The notes below the pieces were generated by a model that was not told the origin of the DNA, made no database searches, and saw nothing but the letters and a program-made list of their open reading frames with translations. A stretch of 64,000 bases of DNA from Malus domestica (Eukaryota > Streptophyta > Magnoliopsida > Rosales > Rosaceae), in NCBI RefSeq assembly GCF_042453785.1, contig NC_091665.1:25015501-25079500 (forward strand), read 5' to 3'. Numbering within the stretch: the first letter of the stretch is position 1; each line of letters starts with the position of its first letter. This document shows, piece after piece, positions 22,770-34,500 of the stretch. Both the position numbers and the translations under genes were made by a program.

Positions 22770-24546
22770 GGATGTTAAATTACAATGCAGGCCAAGTTTT
22801 TCAGCTATCCATACTTGCTTGAAAGGGTTACCTCCATCATGCACACTACTGGTGATGAATACCGTGGGAAGAGTCCTAATGGAGGGGCAGGGGACTTGCC
22901 AACAAGGCTCTGTAAGGGCAGCAGCCCTACAATCTTCTCACTCATTTTCCTCAATCTACACTTGCCATGACCAATCAAATACCACCCGGCAGTTGCAAAA
23001 GTCCTTAACAACTCCGCCTTCCTCTACAGCGTCGTTGATGCGGCCAACGACTACTAGAAGAGCACTCTCTGCCGTAAATAAAATGGTGGAGGTCGCTGAT
23101 TTGGCGTCCGAGAAACTGTTTCAAAGATTGGAAGTACTACAAGCAGAAGGTTCAAGCAGGCATTTCACGCCGAAAGAGCTTCGTGATGCAACTAACAATT
23201 TCAGCCCAGCCACAGTGATTGGAGAGGGTGGACATAGCAAGGTGTACTGCGCCAAACTTGGAAATGGTGAAGCTGCAGCTGTGAAAGTCCTCCAAACCAC
23301 ACGGTGCTCAACAGCGGATTTTTTTCGAGAAGTAGACTTGCTATCTGGTATGAAGCATGACAACATTGTGCAGATAATCGGGTTCTGTCGTAGTGGGGAG
23401 ATGCAAGCAATTGTGTATAAACTTTTGATGGGAAGCTTGAGGCAGAATTTAAGAGAGCTAAAGTGGAGTGAGAGGATGAAAGTTGCAATCGGTGTGGCAA
23501 AGGCGTTGGACTACCTTCATGATTCTCACAGTCCTCCCATCATCCATAGGGATGTGAAGTCATCTAACATTCTCCTCTCCCACAATTGCGAACCGATAGT
23601 AAGTTCGATAACAATTTCTTATACTTGCAGAAATCTAAAACTCAATTAGCTTCAATTGCTAGAACTTTCCGAACAAAGGCTTTATCTCAATAGGTCTACA
23701 TTTGTCTCTGATCACTTTGGCTTTTGATGCCAGTTATCAGATTTTGGAGCAGCAATGTTACTTCAAACTCATCAATCTCAAGCAAACACAAAGGCGCCGT
23801 TCCATGTTGTTGGGACGTTTGGATACTTAGCCCCGGAGTACATGATGTATGGAAAGGTTGATGAAAAGATAGATGTGTACTCATATGGAGTTGTGCTCCT
23901 AGAACTTATCACCGGGAAAGAAGCGATTCAAACTCACCAGGAGATTCGCGAGAGCTTAGTATTATGGGTAAGCGAAGAAATCAATAAGCTACAAAACTGA
24001 TTCTGAAAAATTGTATTTTCCTCTGAATTTGTGTGCACTTGCAGGCAAGGTCCTTACTGAGCTGTGGCATATGCGAACGTCTGATCGATCCTCACTTGAT
24101 TGAAGACTACAACAAGGAAGAGATGGAAATAATGATGATAGCGGCACGCCTCTGCCTTATGCACTCATCTTCTAGAAGGCCAACCATGAAAACGGTAATC
24201 CTTGTTTTCTTCTTTTTCATACAGAAAAAGAATACAAACCAAAATCTGCTACACAATAATTACACCGAGAAGGTAACTTCTGTATCAAGTTATCAACACG
24301 GCAGATGAAAAATTGCAAAATGTTTACTATTCCGCGACCGACCACTTTAATAAATTACGTTAAGACTCTGTTGCAAATGTATCTTGAAACGTTGTGTCAA
24401 ACTGTTCGGGCTAACATGGCTCCAATTATTGTTTCTGTTTGCAGATACTGAAGTTACTTGAGAAGCCAGATAACTGGTTAAGGATGCAGAGAGAAAGAGA
24501 CGAGTTTCTAAACGTAACTGAAAGAGGCAAAACAGCCCTATCTTGA
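22080..24546 (+). CDS. Receptor-like cytoplasmic kinase with N-terminal USP domain (RLCK VI-like)
   Basis: Exons 22080-22289, 22353-22462, 22791-23598, 23734-23967, 24045-24194 and 24445-24546 join in phase, giving 537 residues. The N-terminus ([51 protein letters not shown], ~10-140) is a universal-stress-protein fold. A Ser/Thr-rich linker leads to a kinase domain (~235-500). This has the P-loop GEGGHSKVY, the ATP lysine in AAVKVL (~272), the catalytic loop HRDVKSSN (~359), DFG (~380), [11 protein letters not shown] and [17 protein letters not shown] with one change (IDVYSYG). The catalytic residues are intact, so an active Ser/Thr kinase is likely. The HRD arginine marks it as RD type. Related RLCK VI members can be ROP-activated, which makes the nearby RopGEF suggestive only. 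The start at 22080 is the first ATG in frame; an upstream exon cannot be excluded. Confidence 0.92.
22728..22767. repeat. (CT)n microsatellite in kinase intron 2
   Basis: About 20 CT units lie directly upstream of the exon 3 acceptor at 22789-22790. A pyrimidine run here could serve as, or extend, the polypyrimidine tract of the splice acceptor. Confidence 0.95.
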
Positions 24547-24961
24547 CAACCGATCAGGTTGATTTAACCGTGCAGTCAGCAGCTTGAGGGGATGGCATCC
24601 CGCTATTAAAAATCCGTGTATACGAAATATATATCAAAATTTTATTTTATTTTATGCAGGATGACCAACAAGAAAATTGATTCCAAATGGATTTTCCTGC
24701 TGGTCACCTAGTATCAGAAACAATAATTGGCTATTATTTGAAACAATAACTTGGACGTGCATGCAAGGATTTTCACAAGCTTCTGCAAAATAAAGCTCCT
24801 TAGATTTATATTATCACTGAAGCTTTTGTAAATTAAGATCTGTTCACATAACTTATCAATCATTGCAATTGTTTTCGTCTAATACAAAACAAAATTTGAA
24901 AAATTGGTAAAAATAATTTGCTTCTTGGGATACAATTGATCACTTCAAAATGGTTACTCCA
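24547..24961. other. Convergent intergenic spacer, kinase to GDSL-1
   Basis: This 415-bp AT-rich spacer lies between two convergent genes and must hold both 3' UTRs. No other feature seen. Parts resemble 28140-28313, the equivalent spacer of the duplicated block. Confidence 0.5.
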
Positions 24962-26677
24962 TTAAGCCATGGCCAACTGAGCGAAATTTATCGGGGTTAC
25001 GAATTGTGGTCCACCATTGAAGAGGGTCACAGCTGCCAACTTAGAAGCAGCCTGTGTTGGATGAAATAGATCCCAGAACAAGTAGTTGTCGCGATTCAAA
25101 CAAAGTGTGGCATTTGGACTGCAGAAGGATTCACCGTTGAGCTTCCCAGCTCCGCAACAGGCAGCTTCCACTTGTGTAAAATCTGAAAAAGGAAAAGGAG
25201 ATTTGTTGGTAATTAGATTGTTCCTTTTCCTTCACCATTCTAGCTGCTGAGAGCTTATGAATATGTACCAAAATAATTTGGAAGTGATTTCCCTGCATAG
25301 CTTTGTTTATTTATAGCCTTTGAATTTAATAAATCAACGGAGAATCAAGGGATATAAAGATACAAGGGTGTGCGGAAGTCTTTTTCCAATAACAACTGTC
25401 GAGTATTGACTTACTGAATGGAAGAGGGTTCCGAATGACATTTATTGTCATCTCAAATGCATTGCCAAGTGCATACTTGACGTCCTTGCATTCTGAGCTT
25501 AGCTTGGACATTAGGGCATCCAACCTTGAGTGGAAAGCTACTGCAAGATCATTTAAATCCTCTAAACACCCGCCAGAGGCGTTGTAAACCCTTTGAGATG
25601 GACAGCATCCGATTGGGGCAACGCTAATGATGCCAAACTTCCTTGCTCCAAGATCGATTAAGCCCTGCCATTTCAAACAGGGATCAGTTGAGCTACCAAA
25701 ACTTGTGCATTTGATACAAAGTGCTAAAGATAGAGAAAAGTATTACCTTCAAGTGGTTTTCATAAGCAAGTAATAAAGAAGATAAGAATTCTTCCTTTGG
25801 TATGGAACTGTTTGAGTGGTAATATCCGAAAAGGTCATTGCTACCAATGCTGATAAAGAACAAGGACCTCTCGGTTACTCTCCTCCCCCCTTTTATGGCG
25901 GTAAGATTGCTCTTGACAGTGGAAAATTGTTGTATCTGCTCTGCTAATGGGACAACATTTTTCTGACTGACGGATGAGGCAGCAAACGGAGTTTTCTTTG
26001 GCGTTCCATACTTCATCAGAGCCAGCTGAAAAAAGAAAATTGAGATATCTGTTACAAAAAAAATTCTCTTCCTCCCATATCAGGCTTATGATGATAACAA
26101 ATTTTCGCAAGATAATAAGGCGCGTACCACTGATTTTTTTCCAGTTATGTCAAATAGGCCTGACCCTCCAGAAGCAAAGTTAACACCACCAAATGTTTTG
26201 TTGGAAAGAGACGTAGCGTTGAGAGAGAAAAATGGTGGCGGACTTCTCTTGAGACCGAAAGTCATAGCTATAGATGATCACCACAATAACAGTAATAGGT
26301 TAAGTTAATCTTTGTCATCGATACACTGTTTAGGGTTTAGGGTTTAGGATCTGTTTCGTTATGGACATGTCATCCATATATAATGATAAAGAAATGGACT
26401 TCCTGTCCAGAGAAAAACTGTATATATACTTACAAAGAAAATCAGCACTGTTGAGGCCATTGCTGAACCTTCCAGTGGGTTCTGAGGAAGGAAAGTCAAT
26501 GCCATTGTGGGGAAAGTCAGCCCTAGCCGTGCTGGTGAGCAAGAAATTGTTTGTTCCAACATCAGCAGTTGAGTCACCAAATATGAAGATAAGTGGCGCA
26601 CCTGGGTCTGCTGGACTAACAGAACCTATAGCCACACATAGAACTAGAGAAACAACAGCCCATGATATGTTTTCCAT
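24962..26677 (-). CDS. GDSL esterase/lipase, tandem copy 1
   Basis: The minus-strand exons are 26434-26677, 26128-26267, 25747-26025, 25415-25664 and 24962-25182. All are in phase, giving 377 residues, the usual plant GDSL size and five-exon layout. A hydrophobic signal peptide (~1-22) predicts secretion. The SGNH blocks are complete: FGDS with Ser36, NFASGGSG (111-118), GSND with Asn191, and DLFHPT with Asp342 and His345. The family hydrolyses ester or acyl bonds in extracellular lipids, cutin or polysaccharide acetyls; the substrate is not predictable here. It is convergent with the kinase gene and tandem with the near-identical gene at 28314-30059. Confidence 0.95.
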
Positions 26678-27570
26678 GGGAGATTAAGATCTAATGTGAA
26701 AAGGTTAAGTCGGAATCTGTGAATTTCCTTGACGACCCAGGGAAGCGCAGGCCACCTCGGTGCTAGACCCCCAAAGGAGAACAAATTTTATGTTGTATTT
26801 TCAAGTAAGAGCTTGGTAATAGGGAATTTATATTGCATGGAATGGTTTAGAATTGTAGTCCTGGAGTGTGCACTTACAAACACAAGAGGTTAATTGAGGG
26901 GGGTTTTGCATAGTGATTACCTATATATGGCCGGTTTGATCGTTGACGAAGTTCTTCCGTTGTCAGGTATAATGATGATGAACTTACAAACACAAGAGGT
27001 TAACTGAAGGAGGATTTGGCACTTTCCTCACAAGCTAACTTTGCTTACGTAGTAATAGCTACTGATTCAATGCGTTCAAACACAAATACTCGCAGTGACA
27101 TCTATAATAGAGGTGAGACTCATGTAGAACTGATTAAACTTGCTGCCGCCTTTCCAACTTTTTCGTACATTCGTTTCGAGTTTTATACTAAAATTTGGTT
27201 GTTTATGGGAGAATACTTTGTAAACACATTCTCTAACACAAACAAGGAGCTTAGTGGCCTGTTCATTTGTCCTCATTGGGCTAATTAAATACACCGATCT
27301 GCAATTAAACTTTTTTTTTTCCTTTCTAAAATAAGATAGTTGTACAATATGTTTGTTCCCTTGGCTTCTCATACGCGAAGCACAAATCGATTATGAGCCA
27401 AAGTAACTGAACGCTGCATTTTAAATATCACAATAATAATGTGACAATCGAAAATTTTATGCTCAATAATTCCACTTTTGAATTTTATAGGTATGAATAT
27501 ACTTGCACAAAAAAAAAAAAAAAAATCGAAGTTTCCATTACCAGTGATTTACCTTAATTTTCAATATAAG
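26678..27570. other. GDSL-1 promoter and duplication junction region
   Basis: No gene. This is the upstream side of GDSL-1. A short direct repeat, ACAAACACAAGAGGTTAA, occurs near 26876 and again near 26986. Stretches such as GGCCGGTTTGA near 26930 recur upstream of GDSL-2 near 30225, showing that the promoter was part of the duplicated block. Poly-A and poly-T tracts are near 27310 and 27510. Confidence 0.6.
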
Positions 27571-27975
27571 TTGTCTGAGCAGCAATGATGCTTCCGCAAT
27601 CTCAGCAAACACAAAAGGCACCATTCGATGTTGTTGGGACGTATAGATACTTAGCCCGGAGCACATGTGGTATGGCAACTGGCAAGGTTGATGAAAAGAT
27701 GGATATTTACTCATATGGAGTAGTGCTTCTATAACTTATCACTGGGAAAGAGGCGATTCAATCTCACCAGGAGATCCACAAAATATTGATGAAAACTGCA
27801 CGCCTACCTAGAAGGCCAACTACGAAAACACTGACCCTTGTTTTCTACTCCTTCATGGAGGAAAAAAGAAGAAGAAAACCCTAATCTGGTATACAATACT
27901 TTAATTGTGACAAGATAACTTGTGTACCAAGTTATCAACACGATGCGTGAGAAACTCAAAACATTTACTTTGCAG
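27571..27975 (+). pseudogene. Kinase pseudogene fragment (copy of RLCK exons 4-5)
   Basis: The sequence parallels kinase exon 4 and then jumps into exon 5. [44 protein letters not shown] and EAIQSHQEI are recognisable, then ARLPRRPTTKT. It is broken by a stop inside LLELITG (GAA to TAA), small indels after the YLA block, a deletion covering the exon 4-5 junction, and loss of the exon 5 donor (GTAATC became CTGACC). Similarity continues into what was intron 5, up to AAGTTATCAACACG. The glycine loop and catalytic loop are absent. It is a relic of the kinase half of the duplicated block. Confidence 0.9.
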
Positions 27976-28313
27976 GAAACTTTCAGATTTTAGGTTAAGA
28001 ATTTGTTTCATTGATAGTTGTATACAAGTTTTCCAATGTTTCTTGAAACTTTATGGTGCCCAATTAATTGTTCTAATTAACTGGCATGACTCACTCAATG
28101 AAGCCACATATCAAATATTTTAATGTTTACATTCTTAATTAGAAATTCATTGATCATGTCATATGATTCCTGCAAATAAAAACATGTTCATTACAGATTG
28201 GAGTTTGCATAAGCAGAAAATTTAAAAATCTGCTTACGTAATTTGTCAATTCAATTCCAATTGTTTTCTTCTCATGGACACAGTTATCAATTCAAAATGG
28301 TTACTCTGTACCA
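27976..28313. other. Spacer between kinase pseudogene and GDSL-2
   Basis: AT-rich spacer equivalent to 24547-24961 in the parental block, with weak residual similarity near the GDSL stop codons. No gene seen. Confidence 0.5.
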
Positions 28314-30059
28314 TTAAGCCATGGCCAACCGAGCAAAATTTATTGGGGTTACGAATTGTGGTCCACCATTGAAGAGGGTCACAGCTGCTAACTTAGAAGC
28401 AGCCTGTGTTGGATGATATAGATCCCAGAACAAGTAGTTGTCGCGATTCAAACAAAGATTGGCATATGGACTGCAGAAGGATTCACCGTTGAGCTTCCCA
28501 GCTCCGCAACATGCAGCTTCCACTTGTGTAAAATCTGAAAAATAAGGAGGAATTTGATGGTAATTAGATTGTGCGTTTTCCTTCCAACTCCTAGCTGCAG
28601 GGCCTTGTTTGCTAACTGTTTGGAAGTTGGTTTGTAATAACTATTTTTAGAAGGTCCTCATTTTGCTTGTTTTTTTTTTTTTTTTTTTTTTTACTGAAAA
28701 CGGTTATGTGACAAGTTCTTAGTTTTCAAAAGAAGTAAAAATGAAAACAGAAAATGAAATAGTTATTAAACGGGCCATAAGAAAATGTACAAAATGAGAA
28801 ATTACTGAACTGATAGAGTATTGACTTACTATATGGAAGAGGATTCTGAATGACATTTATTGTCATCTCGAAAGCATTTCCAAGTGCATACTTGATGTCC
28901 TTACATTCTGAGCTCATCTTGAACATTAAGGCATCCAACCTTGCATGGAAAGCTACTGCAAGATCGTTCAAATCCTCCAAACATCCGCTGGTAGTGTTGT
29001 GAATCCTTTGAGACGGGCAGCATCCAATCGGGGCAACGCTAATGATGCCAAACTTCCTCGCTCCAAGATCAATTAAATTCTGCCATTTCAATACAGGGCT
29101 CAGCTAAACTATGAAACTTGTGCATAAGGGGTTTAGGGTAGTGCTAAACATAGGGAAAAGTATCACCTTCAAGTGGTTTTCATATGCAAGTAATAAAGAA
29201 GTTAAGAATTCTTCCTTTGGAATGGAACTGTTTGAGTGGTAATATTCGAAAAGGTCATTGCTACCAATGCTGATGAAGAACAAGGACTTCTTAGTTACTC
29301 TCCTCCCCCCTTTTATGGCGGTAAGGTTTCTCTTGACGGTAGCAAATTGTTGAATCTGCTCTGTTAATGACACAACATTTTTTTGATTGACGGATGGGGC
29401 AGCAAGCGGAGTTTTCTCTGGTGTTCCAAACTTCATTAGACTCAGCTGAAACAAGAAAAATGAGAAAACTGTAAAAAAATGTTTCTTTTCCAACATCTCT
29501 TGCTTATGAAGATAACAATTTTCTGAATAACGCACCGATGTTTTTCCAGTTATGTCAAGAAGGCCTGACCCTCCAGAAGCAAAGTTAACTCCACTAAACC
29601 TCTTCTTGCGAAGAGATTTAGCTTTGAGAGAAAGAAAAGGCGGCGGACTTCTCCTGAGACCGAGTATCTGAGCTATGATCACCACAAGAAAAGCAATGGG
29701 TTAAGTTAAGTTTTATAATCCATGCAGGGTTTATGGTTCATTTTATTATTGACATATCATTCGATAAAGATAAAGACACAGACATTCTGTCTAGAGAATA
29801 ACTGTATATACTAACCGAGAAAATCAGCACTATTGAGGCCATTGCTGAACCTTCCAGTGGGTTTTGAGGAAGGAAAGTCAATGCCATTGTGTGGAAAGTT
29901 AGCCCTAGCCGTGCTGGTGGGCAAGAAGTTATTGGTTCCAACGTCGGCCGTTGAGTCACCTAGTACGAAGATTAGTGGCGCACCTGGGTCTGATGAACTA
30001 ACAACAGCTACAGCCACACAGAGGACCAGAGAAACAACAACCCATGATTTGTTTGCCAT
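28314..30059 (-). CDS. GDSL esterase/lipase, tandem copy 2
   Basis: The minus-strand exons are 29816-30059, 29536-29672, 29167-29445, 28830-29079 and 28314-28534, giving 376 residues. Exon lengths match copy 1 except exon 2, which is 3 nt shorter at its donor end. The signal peptide, GDS block (LGDSTADVG, where copy 1 has FGDS), NFASGGSG, GSND and DLYHPT are all present, so it should be catalytically competent. The N-terminal part and exon 2 are the most divergent segments (SLKAKSLRKKRF versus SLNATSLSNKTF). Intron 4 has gained a long poly-T tract (about 28671-28692). Copies 1 and 2 clearly arose by tandem duplication. Confidence 0.95.
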
Positions 30060-30858
30060 GAGAGATTTAGATATAACTAAAAGAAATAATTAAGTTAATC
30101 AAACAGTGTGTACCCAAAAAGTTTAATGTTAGTGAAAGCTTCACTTTCCCTTTCCAATCAATTAAAATCGAAAGGGGAATTTATATGCATGGAAATGCTT
30201 TGGAGTTGTCATAGTGTGTTTACCTATGGCCGGTTTGAGCATTGACCAAATATTTAATTGCTTCGTTAAGTATTTAATAATCATGAACTTAATGTTACAT
30301 ATGATGATAAGAACTATGGTGCACTACACTTCTCTCACGTGTTCGATTTTGTTTAAGTAGTAATAGTTACTAACTCAATGCTTTGAGACACAATCATATG
30401 CAACATATCTTTAATAAAAGCGAGACCCATATTATAAAATAGAATAGGGTTTTACAAGTTAATGTTTAATTACTTATCACTTTGTAAACGCATAGTACTA
30501 AACGAATTTGGTTGTTTTATTAGTGATTACTATGTAAACACATGATACTTAAGTCCATAGTTGTCTGACACAATCAAGGAGGATAGTGGCCGGTTTATTT
30601 GTCCTCGCCAATTTGCAATTAAATTTCTTTATTTTTCTTCTTTAATAAAGATAAATAAACTACAATATGTTTGTTCCCCTTGGCTTTTAATACATGAAGC
30701 ACAGATTAATTACATGCCAAAGAATTAACTGAAAGCTTCGTTTTTAATGCCAAAGTATAAATGTTACAATTTCTGTAGCAAAAAATGTGATTAATTTATA
30801 TATAATTGCAATGGTTAATCAATTTTTTTGTGTATAATCATCCTCAGCAGCTTGTTGA
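30060..30858. other. GDSL-2 promoter and SKS gene 3' region
   Basis: No gene. The right part of the duplicated block is visible: the GGCCGGTTTGAGCATTGACC area, and the GGCCGGTTTATTTGTCC area that mirrors GTGGCCTGTTCATTTGTCC near 27253. The last bases before 30859 are the 3' UTR of the SKS gene. Confidence 0.5.
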
Positions 30859-31490
30859 TCAAGGTCTCGTTGTTCTGCCAGCCGCCCTACCACAAAGAAG
30901 GGCATTTCTGGGAATTGGGAATTCATCCCTAGTTGACTCCACGGGCGAGTAAACTCGTAGGTAAAATTGTTGTCCAAGGTATTGCCTTGCCCAAAACTCA
31001 CTTCTCACATTCCACATACCAACATTGTCCAAAGCAATGTATATTGCAGTCCATGACTTTGGATACACCTGTCACATAATCAAAACCAAAACTTTAATCA
31101 CGTGTAACACGAATTATTGTATATGCCGGTTATATATAATATATGCTTCAAAATACAAATGAAGATTATATTGTTATGTGATAGGGTTATGTTCATACTC
31201 AACTTCCTACCTCACTTTTAGCACATTTAAATATATGAAGAGTATAGCCGGAATTTAATACGATTCACTCTTATTGTTCACCTTTCTCACTTATTGTATA
31301 TCGTTGAACCAATTTTTAGCATCATTAGGGCAACTAACCTGTGTGGTACTTCTTGAAACTGCATCTCTAAGGTTGTATTCGTTCCGACTAGTTGGTGTCC
31401 ATTTACCTCCATCCATTCTGAAATTCAAGTAAGAAAAAAATGTCAGAATTACTAACCAAATTTACCATCTTTAAGCTCATTGAATTATGA

Positions 31491-31550
<60 letters not shown>

Positions 31551-34500
31551 CTGTTTACTTACCCAACAACCCAGAAGGAGTAACCATCCAAGTGAAAACT
31601 TTGCACAATGTTTTCCTTGTTCTCAAACACAATCTCAACAAAAGCCCTAAAATCAGCACCCATGACTGAAGTGTCAAGGTACATGTTTTGGTGAGTGGGA
31701 TAATCTGAGATGCTTCCAACCTTAAAAACTCCATCAATCTTGAAGTAATCCGCAAGCTTCAATGGTGTGTCAGCAGGGATGAAAGATACACTGTTCACTG
31801 CATATCTTTGCTTCCCACTTACTTGAGCTGCTGAGCTCTGTAGCATGATTGTTCTGCTCACATTCACAAGACCATAGTGGTAGGAGCCTTGTGGGTTTGG
31901 TCTTGGTCCACTTGCTGTCAAATTAGTCCTGAAAAATGTCCAAAATATAGATGTTAGATTGGGGCACAACAACTACAAATGAAGCATGGATCTGAACTCG
32001 GAATCCTTTTAAATGAAGCATTTCATTGATCCGATACTATAGATTGTCTACTTAATGCACATCTCTAGTAGAACGGAAGAGGGTAAATTGGATGTCTTGT
32101 CAAATCCAAGTGTATAAAGTGGATTAGATGCTACCTAATGGTGCGAGACTGGTGAAAGCTTTTCAATTGATACTATTATATAGATTATTATACCACATGA
32201 CTAATAGAGACGGGATTCACTTATATAAATGGATTCAACCTAGTAATGAGCTAGATATGGTAAAAGTCATATACCTAATGGAGCGGGCCTGGCTAAGAGA
32301 CCAGCCAGTTTGGGTGGGGCCACCAGGAATTGGGCCGGAAACTTGACGGGCGGAGTTACTGTAGTGAAAAATTGCAGTGCTGGTGAGGACCTTGCTGGTG
32401 AAACGAGTTGACACAGCAATGTAGTAGTCCTGAGGGGCCTGATCTGCTGTGACGAGCACAGAGTAGGACTGTCCCACGTGGATATCAAGAGACTCGTAAG
32501 TGGTCTGGAGAGTGTGGGTTCCTTCAACCTCAACCAGCTTCAATGTGTGTCCCTGGATTCTGAAGTTCAGAGAGTTCTGGAGCCCAACATTTGATATTCT
32601 AAGCCTGTAGGTTTTACCTGTAAGAAAATAGACAAAAAAAAAAGCTCAAAAAATGGAAAAACGTAAAGCAGTAAAACATTAAAAAAAACAATGGACCGTG
32701 AGAGTTTAGAGGGTGCAACAAAAATTTACCTTGTTCAAATGTGAAAGTTGTACCACTTGGTCCACGTCCATTGATTAGAACACTATCTGGGAAGGGAAGC
32801 CTGTGACCGCGATCTAGAATGGCCTTTAATACCTGCAATATTAGGGTAAAAAAATTCAATAAACTACAGTTTCACCTAACCATATACGGAAATACCAACT
32901 TGCTCTTAGTTTAGTAGTTTTTATGTTCTCAGTTATTGAAAGACGTTGTAATAAGTTTGAATCTTCGTTACCTTGTGATCAGTTTTGTACCAATCTCCAA
33001 TCAGAATGGAGTAATCCCCAGCTGGTTCTGGGAATGGGACTGGGATTCTGGGCCTGCTGAGGATTTTAATGGCTCCAAAGCCACCGGCAGCTTTATGGAA
33101 GGCAAGAGATGGGAAGTAGTAAAAGCTTCCAATTTGATCCTTCACTTGTAGTGTGTAGGTGAAGTTCTTGCCTGGTGGGATTGGGCATGTGGTTCCATAC
33201 ACCCCATCTTGGTATGAGTTTCTCCTTTGTTGCACTCCATTCCTGTTTCAAATTCCCCATTTACCAATTAAGTTTCAAATCGAAATTGTTTTACTTCAAA
33301 AGTCTAGCAATTACTAAACTCATTTTACGACCAATCATGAATCTTCTAACCGTTAATGCATTGTAAATCCTACATGTATCTACAACTAAAATTCGTGTAA
33401 GCTAAAATTGATTTATATGTGTGCATGAACGACTGAACTTAATACTGCTACGTGAACAACTGAAATTCCATCCACAATCAATTAAAGAACTTCCAACATA
33501 GGCTAGACAAGAGGGAATTGAGTACCGTCTAAGCACAAAGTGGAGAGAATTTGGAAATAGTCAATAAAAGTTTCCTTGTGAGTTTGGTTTTCTTGACCAA
33601 AATTAAATAAATGCGTGTGGCTAACGGCTATAGATGTCAAATTGCAAATGCCAGCAACAAACCCATGTAATAATATTGATCATAAAATATGCATGTCATG
33701 TTGTCACTTGTCATTGTCCACCCACATGCAAGATTACGTGACAATTAAGCTTATGTGACATATATAGTCGTATAAAACCCAAACCAATTAAAGAAAAATG
33801 TAGAAAAACCTATGGATAGATTATGTATTTAAAAAAAAAAAAAAATTATCTACCACACATTGTTTGGACTTTTGAATAAAAAGCTGGCGATTTGACAAAA
33901 TAAATTCTGGGCATTAAATGATCGCGACTTATGTTCATGTGCATGTTTATTGTTTAGACTCTTATCTCACTATCTTGTGATTATATTCTAAAAATTAAAA
34001 TTAAAACAAAAACCAAAACTAGGAAGGTAATATTACATTTTGCGAAGAAAATTAGACTATATATCCTTTACTAATTAGAGAATAAATATTCTTGCAATTA
34101 CATAATTTAATTAGTTTTTTTGCTTTGTATTACCAGTCAAGATTTAGCCATAACATTTTTGTGCATGTACGAAATGTGTAAATAATATATCAAATTTATC
34201 AATTGCTCGAACTAGAAGATTTAGTTTCCATGAAAGTGATTGAAAATAGAGTACTCTTGAAAACATCCTTTAATCCAATTTTTTAAAAATACTTTTTTCT
34301 ACCTACCAATGAATTTAAAGAAAAAAGATGACAAAATATCCGACGAAAAAAAATGATGACAATGGTGGCCGGGAAAAAATGAAAAATAGAAAAGAAAATG
34401 TATGATAAAGAGTTGGAAGAAAATAATCGGACCATGAAATAAGGAAAGGCTCCGGCAAGCTGTTGTGGACGTTGATAATGAGGTTGTCATTGGTTACAGA

